A stretch of 64,000 nt of DNA from NCBI RefSeq assembly GCF_018320785.1, contig NC_054876.1:17196212-17260211 (forward strand), read 5' to 3'. The notes beneath the pieces are model-generated. The model worked only from the letters and a program-made list of their open reading frames with translations. It was not told the origin of the DNA and searched no databases. The stretch comes from Cheilinus undulatus (Eukaryota; Chordata; Actinopteri; Labriformes; Labridae). Of this stretch, positions 21,548 to 34,700 are shown one piece after another. The translations under genes were made by a program, and so were the position numbers. Numbering within the stretch: the stretch's first letter is position 1; every line of letters starts with the position of its first letter.

Positions 21548-23123
21548 CAGTACCTATCAAAGGTATTCACCCCCTTGGATGTTATACACTTTTATTGTCA
21601 GTCATGGTCAATATATTTTTTGAAATTAAAAAAAAACTCTTCAATTTCAAGGTGAAAACAGATTTCTACAAAGTAATGTCACTTAAACAAAACTATTATT
21701 ACTGTAACGTGATTGCATAATTATTCACCCTTTAGGCCGGTATTTAGTAAATGCACCTTTGGCTACAATCACAGCGCTTAATCTCTTTGGATAGGTCTTA
21801 ATCAGGCTTACACATCTGGACACTGCAATTTTACTCCCTTCTTCTTCGCAAAACTGCTCAAGGCATGACCAGCCCGTCTCAAGTCCAGCCACAAATCCTC
21901 TATTGGACTGAGGTCAGGGCTTTGACCTGGCTGCTCAAGGACATTCATCATGTTGTCTTTAAACCTATTCTGTGTTGCTTTCGCTGTATGTTTTAGGTCA
22001 TTGTCTTTCTGGAAAATAATCTTCTCCCAAGCTTTAGTTTTGTCTTTCAAATTGAATAAGATTGTCCTCCAGGATTTTCCTTTATTTTGCCACATTCATT
22101 TTACCCTCTACCTTTACAAGCCTTCTAGGGCCAGCTGCTGAGAAGCATCCCCACAACATGATGCTGCCACCACCGTGCTTCACAGTGGGGATGGTATGTT
22201 TGTGGTGATGTGCATTGTTTGGTGTCTGACAAACAAAGCGTCTTGTCTGATGGCCAAAAAGCACCATTGTTGTCTCATCAGACCAAATAACTTTCTTCCT
22301 CTTGGCCATGGAGTCACCCATATCAATTTTGGCAACTTGAGTCCAGATGTAATATGAGTGTTCGTCAACAACAGCTTTCTCTTTGCCACTCTCCCATAAA
22401 GCTTTGACTGGTGAAGAACCCAAGCAACACTTGCTGTGTGCCGAGTCTCTCCCATCTCACCCCCTGAAGCTTGTAACTCCTTCACAGTCATCATAGGTGT
22501 CTTGATGGCCTCTCTCACCAGTCTCCTTCTTGCACGATCACTCAGTTTGTGAGGACGGCCTGATCTAGGCAGATGTACACATGTACTGTATTACCTTCCA
22601 GTTCTTGATGATGGATTTAACTGAACTCTGGGGGATGTTCAGCACCTTGAAATTGTTTCTGTATCCACCGTGACTTATACTTTTCAATGATAATAACTTT
22701 TTCTCTGAGTTGCTTGGGGTGTTCTTTTGTCTTCATAGTGGGATTGTAGCCAGGAATACTGATTAACCAATGACTGGACCTTCCAGACACAGGTACTCTG
22801 TACTACAATCACTTGAAACACATTCAGGTCAGGTGATCAACATTTCACTAAATGTGAGATTGATAGCACCTGTTGGCTGGACCTCTGTTGAATTAGGCCA
22901 GCCACTTTAAAAGGGGTGAATATTTATGCAATCACTTATCTTACATTATATAAATTTTTGTTTGCTTTATATTGCTTTGTAGAAATCTGTTTTCACTTCG
23001 ACTTTAAAAAGGTTTTTCGTATTATTTTTGACAAAAAGGCCAAATTATATTGACCATGACCGATTTGTAAAAGTATTAAAAGGGTAAAACATCTAAAGTG
23101 GTGAATACTTGTTATAGGCACTG
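21548..23123 (-). mobile_element. Full-length Tc1/mariner element, about 1.58 kb
   Basis: Both ends are present: cagtacctatcaaaggtattcacc-type sequence at 21548 and its inverted partner ending ataggcactg at 23123, each flanked by TA (21546-21547, 23124-23125). A minus-strand transposase lies between about 22720 and 21800, in several frames. Recognisable pieces are VIWSDETTMVLF (first catalytic Asp) and GGGSIMLWGCFSAAG in the 22423-22082 stretch, then FQKDNDLKHTAKATQ (second Asp) and SPDLSPIEDLW (third acid) in 22095-21808. All three catalytic acids survive, but the gene has frame breaks and cannot be read straight through. It lies upstream of the pigw coding exon, probably within its leader intron. 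Confidence 0.9.
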
Positions 23124-23599
23124 TATGCATAAGTTCAGTTCAATGTCTGCAGCCAGGTGCCTCTCAAATATAATGCAGATTCATGATTTTACCGATATCG
23201 ATATATCGGCAGATATTGCTATTTAACCGACTGGGTGAACGTTTATAAGCTCCCATCTGCTGATATGACAAAATAATAATATACAGAAATAAGGAAACTG
23301 ATCATTGTATCTATCAGAGAATTGACTAAAACAGTAATCAATAAAATTCCTTCATGTATTTGTAACAAAAAATGGAAAACAGTACAAAACACTGATAACA
23401 GCGCAGCGTGAACTCAGCACTGTGTAAAGTACTGCATCGTTGATTAACCATATTGTTGGTCCCTACTGTAAAATGCTCTTTTAATTGAATCTTCACCGTA
23501 GTATTTTACAAGCAATCACCACGAATGAAGTCAATTGGGTGTTTTAACCTATACAACTACGCAAACAACATATCTTCGGTAGCTGTGTCTCTACATATC

Positions 23600-23830
23600 A
23601 TTACTTACTGGTTACCAAAGGGTGTCCTGTGCGGCGCTGGAAATGTAGTTTTAAAAAAAATACCTGTTCTACTGCATACTTCTCACTATAGCTCGGGTCC
23701 TGAGTTTAACCTAGCCATCATGCCACAACAACCTGAGGGCGCCCAGGCTTACTTCCGCATTCAGCATAATGAGACGTTCAATGTGACTCGGAATTCGGTA
23801 TATTTCTACCAAGTTCAAAATACTCCACAA
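23600..23830 (-). promoter_or_regulatory. pigw: Possible pigw first exon/promoter, candidate 1
   Basis: pigw needs an upstream noncoding exon. On the minus strand there is a usable donor (GAACAG|GTATTT at 23661/23662), an ETS-like GCGGAAGT at about 23752-23759, and an ACTACATTTCC stretch near 23645 that resembles one half of a ZNF143 site. The alternative is a start in the region shared with myo19 near 25440-25700, as in mammals. I cannot decide between them from sequence alone. Confidence 0.3.
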
Positions 23831-24419
23831 AAATAGTATAGCTTAAGTTTTCACGGTTCAAGAATAACTAACGTCAATATAATACAGTACAAATCAAACA
23901 ATATCGATACATATTTTTGACTGCAACAAAATACAAGTCCTGGGAACTCAACATTAGGTCTCTTCAACATTGTCTCTTCTTTTGGTGCAAGAACATCGCC
24001 AGTGCATTAGTTATATCATGCAAGGTTAGAAGTATGGATGGACTTCTATCAAAGGCAAGGCTGCCCATAAGTGGGGATAAAGGGGAGAGCTTTCTTGGGC
24101 TCGGCCGAATGGGACCCATGTCGGTCAGCAAAATCAACTGTGAAGTTAAACAGTGATTACCAGTTTTTATTTTTAACCTCAAATGCTAACACTCTTATTA
24201 AAGCAACAGAAATTAATTCAATCTATTAATACTGTTGTACAATATAGCCTTTTCAAAATGTAAACAGAATGGCCTTTAATAAGGTAATGATAACAATGTG
24301 GATGGAGGCATTGGACTAAACCATTTGTAAAGTAATGTCAGACATCAGGATTCCAGAAAATAAAGTAGAACAAACTGTGACAACTTCAGGAATAATTAGA
24401 TAATTGCAGAGATTATGCA

Positions 24420-24760
24420 AAAATGGGCAACAAGTGATGAAAATGGGCTAATAGTGGCAAAAAGAGTCAAAAGGGTTAAAAGTGGCAATAAGGGGAGATA
24501 AAAGAGGAAAAAATAGACAAAACTTAGTTTAAAGTCTCACAACAGTTGTGCCAACGGGCTAATAGTGATGATAATGGGTTAAAAGTGGGGGGAAAAAAGG
24601 GGCAAAACTTGGTTTCAAGTGGCGAAATAATTATGAAAATAGGCTAAAAATGGCGAAAATGGGTTTAAAGTGGAAAAAAGTGACAAAATCTGCTTTTAAA
24701 TGGCATAATAGTTGTGAAAATGAGCCTAAGGTGGGGGTTGTGGTTTAAAAATAGGACTGG
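24420..24760. repeat. Degenerate tandem repeat, period about 85-91 bp
   Basis: The phrase caaaacttagtttaaagt recurs in altered form near 24519, 24603 and 24694. Shorter subunits of the type gggttaaaagtggcaa recur throughout. Copies are diverged. Confidence 0.6.
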
Positions 24761-24761
24761 G

Positions 24762-25072
24762 AAATTAACTGAAAATAAGATTTAATTGCAATATGGCCTG
24801 CTGCAATTTCAAATCACAGAAGGTGCAATTTTTTTTAACCTGAAATTTTTGTCAAAATACCAGTTTAAACATTTTTTGCAGGAGAAATGTTGTGCATAAC
24901 AGTCTACAAAAAAAAAAAAAAAAAAAATCCCATTTTCTTCATTTTTGTACTTTTTTCTTATAAGATATGAGAATGACATTAAAAACCATCACTCCCTTTA
25001 ACACAACAATTCATATACAATTGGCAATACAAATCAAAATCATCACAATTTTTTCAAAACCATTCAGCCCTA
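24762..25072. repeat. Short copy of the TAGGGCTGGGCAATTAAT-end family
   Basis: It starts taggactgggaaattaac and ends ccattcagccct, and shares the phrase aatatggcctgctgcaattt with the longer copy at 62189-63024. Non-coding. Probably a non-autonomous DNA transposon; the class is not certain. Confidence 0.6.
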
Positions 25073-25444
25073 GTGCATTGACACATGCATTGACATCACA
25101 AATAAACCTCAACCAGGGAGGGCCCATTAAATTAGTCATTCAAATGCAGGCAAGTAGCTTTCATTTTAAGATAAAGAATATTAAAATGTGGACATTTTTG
25201 ACTCTATAAGTAAAAGGCAATACAATATTGAACATGACTGTCAATAGGCTTAAACTCTTCAAAAGGTTAGGGATATAATATGTTTCACAACTATAGTGTA
25301 GGTCTACCTACCCCATTGAATTTTTGATACACAACCAAAAAATATGGATGCAATTTAAAGCTTTAATTCTTAAGTCCTGCAAAGTTGCCCAAAATGTAAC
25401 ATTTAAAGCCTTAATGTTTAATAAGTAGAGTTATTATACCAATA

Positions 25445-25457
25445 TTTCCCACAATGC
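25445..25457 (+). promoter_or_regulatory. Candidate ZNF143-type site in the myo19 promoter region
   Basis: tttcccacaatgc matches the TTCCCAnnATGC half of the ZNF143/THAP11 motif, which is common in bidirectional housekeeping promoters. It lies about 265 bp upstream of the myo19 ATG. Motif evidence only. Confidence 0.3.
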
Positions 25458-25719
25458 TGGACTGCTGAGCAAGGCCTAGGAGGGATCAGGATGAGGGCGG
25501 GAATAAGTGAGTAGTTCGTGGAGTAGGGAGGCAGTCGTACAGGGAGCTCATGCCGTCATGCAGCAGGCACGGGAAGTTGTCCTTGAGGAATGTCTGACAG
25601 GAATGGAAAGCTCCGAGGCTCAGGACAGCAAAGTTAAATAGCCATAACTTATCAAAAGCGGAAACCAAATAAATCTACAGTTGACTCTTGAAGAAGACCC
25701 GAAAGTAACGGTTAAATCA

Positions 25720-28700
25720 ATGAGTTCTGCGGACAACCGACGAACCGCTGGAGCAGGATACAGACATGGAGGGGGAACGGTAAGTTGGGACACGGAAAGG
25801 ACCCGAACAGAATTTACTCAACTAGTGTTTGTGATCAAACGTGTGATGTGTTTCGTACGGGTTACTGAAATGCTTGAAAAACTCTTTAACTGGAGTATTT
25901 TAATCGTTTTATTTCGGCTCTTCATTTTGATTGGTTGCTTCACATTCAAACGGGTTGTAAAACGTGTAATTAACGCATACTTTGGACCCGATAACAACAC
26001 TTAAACATCGGCTAACGTTTGATTTGCCAGGTACAAAAAACACTTTACATTAACTGAAATCTGATAAAACATAGGCAAGTATTCCTGCCTTTTTAGAGGA
26101 CAGAAGATGGGTGTTACGGTTTAACGAGTGACCATGTTAACTGGTGACTTTCAGCCGAATGTGTCTGCGGCTGTCGGAGATAAAACATACGTTGAATACT
26201 GAAGATTCCTCGGAAATACCCATCTTAGGAGTTTTGTATTGAATACATAAATGCCAAAGTATTATGAAAAACGTCAGAAAGACTCATTTACGAGGTTCAT
26301 TTACGTTTCCAGTTTTTGTTGCAACTGAGACAACTTCGAAGACATTTGACTGAAAGTCACCAGTTAAGACAGTCACTCCGTCAAAACGTAACACCATAAC
26401 TAACACACTATGGCTGTGACGTGTCAAAAGTCTGCTAAATAGTTATTTTCAACCTTAGGACGAAAACATGGCTGTTTCCTATTATTTCAGCCAATAAGCA
26501 TGGGGCACACACCTTTGTAACGGTGATACTTTTCAGGAGCACAGGTGTTAACTTTCACTAAACCCAACAGCATCCACAACATTATCACATATTTGACTTG
26601 TGTTTGATTCAGGAAAACAGCAAAGGACAATGCTACTCTACCAGGTATCCCAAATGCAAATATGCTTTTTGAAAATGTATTATTATTTATTCGTTGGCCA
26701 CTTCATTCTCTGTAAAATCATAATATAACCATTAACTGCAGGATGAATGAATGGTTCTAACTGTTCCCTGCGTGTAATCTAATTGTCATTTGAATGCATT
26801 GTGTACTCCGGACATTATTTGTATAGCATCCGGTAATAAATTAAAGGTATTAAGACTATTTATAGGGCTTTAAGTGTCCTTACTGAATAATGGGATGAAG
26901 GCTACCTTCTTGTCATTGGATTAATTGTGTCTGCACAAATTTAGTACGTCAGACTATTGACAGTGGTCAGGCAGGCTGCAGATCCAGGCCATGTGAGGCA
27001 GGATAAACAAGACCTCTGAAGTAATTAAGACTGACTGAATCATGCATATATAACATTTATAAGGACAGCTTAAACAGAGATTCTTTGAAAATACATTAAT
27101 TTTTTTCCCATGTGTTGTTTAAGGGATCGGAGAATAATGTTGACAAATAACCATTTGAGAACAGCTGCTTTGGATATTTATGGTTTGTAATCTGCATGAT
27201 GTTCAACAGCTCTTCTTAGAGCTTTAATGGAACGGTCAATCTTTGTTTGCGAAAGTTTGAATACATAGTATTACACTTATAATATTTACATTTAATATTT
27301 ACATTTCTGACATAAAATCAGATCTAATTGGATTTTTTTGTTCTGAGTATGAAGCTGGTGAGTGTATGTTAATTTTGTGATCTTTGTTTATGTCTTAAAT
27401 AGGGTTGAAGTAATCGATTCTTTTTGTAGTCGAGTACTCTATCGATTCTTCTGGTGATGAATCAAGTACTCTAATAAGAAATATTGCTTTTTTTTTTTTT
27501 TTAAATCAGTCACTTTTGCTTTTTTCAAGAAAAGTTGTATTAGACAAATGAGAAAAGAAGATTGGTCCCTTAAATGAACTACTTCTATATTAAAAATTTA
27601 TATTAAAGGGTCCTCTAAAGAAAATATATGTTACAAAGTGCAATGAAGTTCTGATGACAATTTACATTTCTTAAAGTTACAAGGAAAGGAAGTTAAATAA
27701 TTACATTAGATTATGCCATATTTGGGGTTTTGGGCATCCTCTCCCAGGAAATTTTTGGTGCCAACACTTTATTTCTTTCGTTGTAGTTTATACTTATTTC
27801 CCAATTTGCCATTAAAGTAAAGGGACACTTATTCATTTTAATATTCTCTAGTTTATGCATGAATGTAATATTTCACATTCTAGCAAGAATAGTTTCATCA
27901 TTCACACAGTGGTCTGATGATGTCTGAAAGGTGAACCTTTAGATTACAGATATATGGTCTATTTTTCAAAGGGTGTTCACTTTTGATTTTTGCACATTTT
28001 TGTTTGCGAGTTCATTCACCATAATAATCTGACCTTTAAAGACCATCCACTGACCTGGAGAACACATTTTAAGGGATAACACTGCTTCTGTGACCTGTTG
28101 AATCCTGACTGGATGATGATGAAGAACTTTGACCTATTTAGTCTCAGTCACTGTCTGTGGCAATAGCGTGTTTCTATTTAATTGATGTCAATTTATTATC
28201 AATGTAAGTCTTATCAAATCATTCGGAATGCTGAAACATTTTGAAAAATATGCTGCAATCAAGACGTCAGTGCGCTGAATTTTAGATAATTTATAAGTAA
28301 ATGTATAACATGCTCACGTGGAAGAGAGAGAGCGGTGGGAAGCACCAAAGCAGGACTTGGATTGTGAAGCCTGACTGTCTTCTGTGAAACCGTCAGGTCA
28401 ATCAGAGAAGTTTATGAAATTCCCTGAAGTCTGCAGATACAAACTGAGCGCTGTCTCACACCAGCGAGTCATGCAGGCAGCGTGTAAACTCAGAGATCTG
28501 CGTAGGTTCACCGGTGCAGGCATAGTGCCATATCTGCCATGAAGCCACAGCCAGTGGATGTGTAAAAATGCAGGATGAGTGCCTGTAAAAATCACTGCAT
28601 CAACTTCTTTTCCCTTGTGATTTTCACAGCTCACATCATGCATGTCACGTTATAGTAACAGCGAAAAACAAGGGCATTGTGCCACACAAATAGCCGTCCG

Positions 28701-31700
28701 TGCAAAACACAGCATGCCGTGCAACACAGGGCGCGATGTCCAAGCTTACAGCATGGACGTATATGGATACAGGACTGATTTAAGCAAAGCCTCGAGGCAG
28801 ATAATTTTTTGAATTGATTCACTCGGATAATTTGAGGAATAATTTCAGCCTTAGTCTTAAATGTGCTCTAGAGTGTGGAAATTAAAAATAAAATGTATAA
28901 AACCTGGCCTTTCTTTTTTTTCTTTTTTTTTTTTTCAAGATTTATTTTTTGGGGGCTTTTTCATGCCTTTATTCTATAGAAGAGGACAGTTGATAGAGTT
29001 GGTAACAGGAGAGAGAGTGGAGTGAGACATGCAGCAAAGGGCCACAGGCCCCCGGGGCGCCTGGGGGTAGTGCCTTAGACTGCTTGGCTATCTGTGCGCC
29101 CTTTACCTTGTTTTTTCATCACCTTGTACATTTAGTTATATTTTTATCCTCAAAATATAGTTGCTTTATTGTTTCAATCTACTTTCAGTTTATTATTTGC
29201 AATCACAAGATGCAGATTTATATTTCAGCCACACAGTATTTCTTTCAGATTTACTCCTTATGTGTGTCTCATTCCCACAGGTAAAAGGATTGGCCCAGAA
29301 AGTCCCCTCTAATCAACCGTCCCTAAATGATTCACTGAATGGAGAAGTTAAGGCCTTCCTCATTGATGAGGACCAACTTCACACTTATGATGACCTCACT
29401 AAAGTCAACCCCGTGACTCCTACAACAGGTAACAGAGAGGACTACATTCTTCATTTCTTCAGCAATATGGAATATAAGCCATTCATCTGATTCTTTTCCT
29501 CATTGTTTTTGATCAACTCTGCTGATCATAAACAATGAGGAAAATGAATGAATACATTCATGGCAGAAATCCTGAAATCTCAGCTATTGCATGTCAACAA
29601 GAGCTGTTTGTTTGATACATTGCATAGACTTTGTCTTTATTTACCAACACTGAGCCAACCAGTGTGCCACAGTGTTGTTTTGCTTAGGTCACCTTGAGCC
29701 AGAGCATTGCTGTGTTATTTAACCACATGAAGAAAAATAGAGAGGGGATGATTAAAAGATTTCTTAATCCATGACAGATTGCTGGACTACCAAACTACTG
29801 CAACATAAAGAATGAAAGAGAACAGGTTTACTCATTTTATTTCACAAAGATTATGATTTACTTTTTGGACAGTCACATGCTAAACATAAAAACATTGTTC
29901 TTCCTTTATCACTCGTACATTTGTAATAGAATTTGGCCACTAATAATAGTGGGTATATAGGGGCATGTTTGCCTTTGCATCTAAGTTGTACCCCATGTAC
30001 TGAGATTATAGCCCCACATGCTTGCAGGCCAGATTCAAATCTGACTTCTGGCTCCTGTCCTACATGTAATTTCCCACTCTCTCCCTACAGTGTCTTACTT
30101 GCCCACCGCCCTATCTAAATAAAAGCTAAAAGCCCCCAAAACCAACCTTAAAATTAATGACAGTAACTTTGAAACATAAGTATGAAGCATATGATCTTTA
30201 GGGTCTATCTGCAGCATTTATAGTATCATCCCTCATTTCTTCTTTCCAGTGTTTGTACTGGGCTAAGAAATGCACCGTCACTGGCATTACGTAAAATCAG
30301 GGTTTGTAATTGATATGTTTTTAGTTTATATGTCAATATGGTGTCAAATTCAGCCTAAGGGTGAAAACAGAATATCAACAGCAGAGGTCACAGTAACAGG
30401 TCTTTGCATTTGAATGCTGCTTTCTTTTTCCGTTTCTACTATTGTTGCCTCTGAAGATCTATTTGCAACAATACTGCCCTGCCTGTTCACTTTTCTCTAG
30501 TCAATATTTCATGACATTTTATGGTTTTCTCTCCAGTGCTTCAATGCCTGCAGGCAAGGTACAACGTGAAGATGTTTTACACCCATGCTGGCTGCACCCT
30601 GGTGGCTCTTAACCCCTTCCAGCCAATCCCAGACCTGTACACTCTGGATGTGATGAAAGAGTATCACAGCGCTCCTCAGCCTCAGGTGATCATAAAGCCA
30701 CAGCTGAGTCTCACTGTATTATGCCACACTGTTTTTAATTACATTGTGTTGAAAGATGAATGGTTGTGGAAGCAGAGGTGTTGGGCTATCTATTGATACC
30801 CATATTGTGAAAGTTGGTCTTAGTCTGAGGGATGCTTCCTGGACATTCAGATTCAAACAATGAGATCAGACCTTGAAAGAGACCTAATTTAAGAACAATC
30901 AATATGTCATTAGTATATTGTATGTTTACATACTTTCTATGGGTAACAACCATTCATTATACTGTTTACTTGGTTTTCAGATGTAAATCTTTTGGTTTTG
31001 CATCCGAACAGCTTTGAAGTCAATATTGTAAAACTTTTAGCCCATGAAAACCTGAAGAACTTAACCCACAGCAAGAAATGACCAGCATCCTAATAAATCT
31101 TCATGTTTTGACAACAGGAGTTCAAACCACACATCTTTATTGTGGCTGAGGAAGCTTACAGGAATGTGAAGGGTCAGCTTGAGCCAGTGAACCAGTCCTT
31201 GGTGGTCAGCGGTGAGAGCGGTGCAGGAAAGGTAAGCCAACACAGTGTCTGCTCACTAAAGAATAAATACAATTTGGGTTACCGGACAATTTTCAGAACA
31301 GAGAGTAAACTTTTTAAATATATAATCTTGCATATTTAGAGAATGATGAGCCTTTGTATTATTAATGCCATGATTATGATAAAAGCATATATACCTGCAA
31401 AATATGTACCCGTACTTCACTTGTAGATAAGAGCATGTGACATTAGTACCAATAAAAATTGGTCTATCTTTTTAAATGCTCGGCAGCAATGCAAAGGTTT
31501 GTTTACAAAACACACATGGTTTGGCTTCTGAAATATGATAATGTTTATCCTTTCTCTCATATCACTTCTTTATAGTTGAATTAAAAATGTTTAGTAGTGC
31601 TGTCATTGATCATACCACTAGAACGCTTGAATGTTCTTTCCATGTCATTGACCTACTTTACATTGGTTCTTGGAGCAAAATAAAAACTATTGATAAAGAA

Positions 31701-34700
31701 GAAGTTTACATGATAAGTGATTGTCAAAATGGCAGTATGTCTCAGAATCTCCCAAAGTCATGTGAAAATATCCAGAAAGTTAGCGAGTTTGCCTGACATT
31801 CAGACTCTTGGGGAAAAAAGACAGATGCTGGAATCAGCTCCCAGAATAAACATAAGTACTTTCTGAAGGACTTGAACATCTAGCATTTTTTTGGATTAGT
31901 TATTCCAAAAGGACATTTGGTTGGTTTTATAAATCTTATATCATGTGAAACTGTAAACATTTCCTAATAGTTACATTTGAAATGCTGAGGTTGTCTTGCC
32001 TCCAAATCCTGAATATATTGATGAAAACTATGAAGATGACACATTAGTTTTTGGGGTAATAGACATGATTTGCTATTTTTTGTCAATTCTGATTGAAACA
32101 TATCACAGTCTTAAAGGAAAATAAAGGAGAAAATGTCTGTTTCATTCCTAAACTTAAAAAAGTGATATACTGGGTTAGTCTAACCAATATTTGATATGTC
32201 TTTCGTAGACATGGACATCTCGCTGTCTGATGAAATACTATGCTACAGTGGCGGCCTCGTCCTCAGTTATGAAGAGTCAGGATACAGTGGAGAGGATAGA
32301 GAGGAGGGTACTAGACTCCAACCCCATCATGGAGGCTTTTGGTGAGACAACTGATTTCTGATGTCCTATAAACATCATAATAACCACCTTTGACGGTCCC
32401 ACAGTCAACAGTTTCCTCTCTGTGTAGGCAACGCATGCACACTAAGGAACAACAACAGCAGCCGCTTTGGAAAATACATCCAGCTCCAGCTCGACAGGTA
32501 TTTCCAACTTAACCAACTGCTCTGCATTAGGGCTGTTATATCAGTATTTTCATTATTATTCCTTGTTATTTTGATAAAAATATTCTCGATAATAATATTA
32601 TCTCGATATCTCAAGAAAACTTGGAAAAAAGAATGTGATAAGTTAGATTTATCTCCAATTTTATTGTCAGTTCCCTTTTTGGCTAAATACTTCCTGGGTA
32701 TCTGCGGGGTCTTAAAAAGTCCTAAAAAGTCTACAATCCAATAAATATAATTTTTGGCCTTAAAATGTCTAAAATTCTCTTAAAATCTCATAAAATGTCT
32801 TAAATACAATTTAAATTTAAATATGATACGATTTTTAAAGGTTTAAAAATGTATTATTAATGTATTATTATTATGGAATCGCAGATGGAATCGCAGAATT
32901 GGCCTATAAAAACAGAATTTACAATTTAATGCGCAAATTGAATGAATTTGACTGAAATGCTGTGTCTTTTTAGAAAGAGGAACGCATATCGGAGGAATAT
33001 GTCCCCGGGGGAACACTAAATTGGGGCACAAATTGTCCCTCACTCACCCCGCCGCCTCTTAAACAGCATGTCAAAGCGGCTGCACGAAACACCGGCAAAC
33101 ATCATGTAGCCCCCATACGGGCCAGTACCTTAGGACTTAATGTTGCACCTTCAAGAAAACTCATCCGTGTTTTGAGATATTTTACCTCACCACACCACCT
33201 GAGCAGTGTGCCTCACCTCACGCGAGACACACAGCTCGCCCATCAGAGGCTCAAAATCAAGTCGGATGGACTCGAGATTTTATGAAGTCCTGCAGTCTAA
33301 ATGATGTTAAATTCGAGTAACAGTTATCTTAATAATTCATCCTGTAGATACTATAGTTCCCTGTGATATGTGTCTGGATTAACTTAGCGTTCTGATATGA
33401 AGCAGACGGACAGACAGCGAGGATGGAGAGAGATGAGGAGAGAACTGTTACAGTCAGGAGTAAAACAATGCAGCATCAAACTGCATGGGCTGTTACAGAC
33501 TGAGGGAGTAAATACAAGTTTAGGTAACAAGTTTACTATTAACCATTTAACTTTACCGTGACCTTCTTATTAAGTTACCATCACTGTCTTTAATGAGAGA
33601 ACAGAATGATTTCTTCATTTACATTATAAACATCAGTTAGGATGTGATTATACATGTGAATGTGTCTTGAAATGTTGAAAATATGTGACTGTTACACTGG
33701 TTAGCTATAATTATTTTATATCAGGGTTATCCAGACAACGGCTCCTGGGCCAACTGTGGCCCTTATTCAATAAATTTAAGGTCATTTCTATTTAATTAGT
33801 GAACATTTGATTCATTTACATAAACAAGACATTGTTTTTTCTGTTAAAATTAGTGGAAAGGTTAAAAAATGGAATTCCAAAAAACATTAAAATGGTAAAA
33901 ACAGAATTTGGCAAAAAATAAAACAGATTTCATAGGGCTCTACTTATACTTTGCAAGTAATTCTGGGCCCCCGATTTCCCTTCATGTCTTTTTTACTTTT
34001 TTTGCCAGTATGGATGTGAAATGGGTCTTAAATTGTATTTATTTGGTCTTAAAAAAGTCTTAAAGTCTTAAATTTGACTCGTTGAAACCTGCAGAGACCC
34101 TGTGAACATAAGCAAATTGAGTTGTAAATGCCATCAGTGTGCTAACTAAATTGTAATCACTTGCTGGTGCTAACTACAGTTCTCTCTATTGTGATGAAAT
34201 CTGCAGAATGATTGAGGTGTAGGTGGGTGAACAGTTTGCATGGTATAACAGAGCCTATTAAAGTATTCACCCCCTTGGATATTGTACACTCTTATTGATT
34301 TTCTAAATCAACCATGGTCAGTATAATTTGGCTTTTTTGACAAACGAATTGTAAAAAGAACTATTTAATGTCAAAGTGAAAACAGATGTCGACAAAGTAA
34401 TGCCAATTTGATAAAAATATGTGAGGTATGATAAGTGCCTGCATAGATATTCATCCAGTATTTAGTTGATGTGCCTTTGGCTGCACTCACAGCATCTGCA
34501 AAACCATTTCTGTGTAGCTTTCACTGTATGCTTCATGTCATTGTCCTGCTGAAAAATAAATCAAAATTTATTTTGTATTCATCCCCTGACTTATACGTTT
34601 CAATTACCTTTTCCTCTGAGTTGCTTGGAGTGTTCTTTTGTCTTCATGGTGTAATGGTAGTTAAGAATACTGATGAACCAGTGACTAGACCTTCCAGACA

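Larger units (their letters stand above)
21453..25719. other. pigw-myo19 divergent intergenic region / pigw leader intron
   Basis: It contains the Tc1 element (21548-23123), a possible pigw promoter (23600-23830), a degenerate tandem repeat (24420-24760), a dispersed repeat (24762-25072) and the myo19 promoter region (about 25440-25719). The stretch 23840-24400 shows no feature. Confidence 0.6.
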
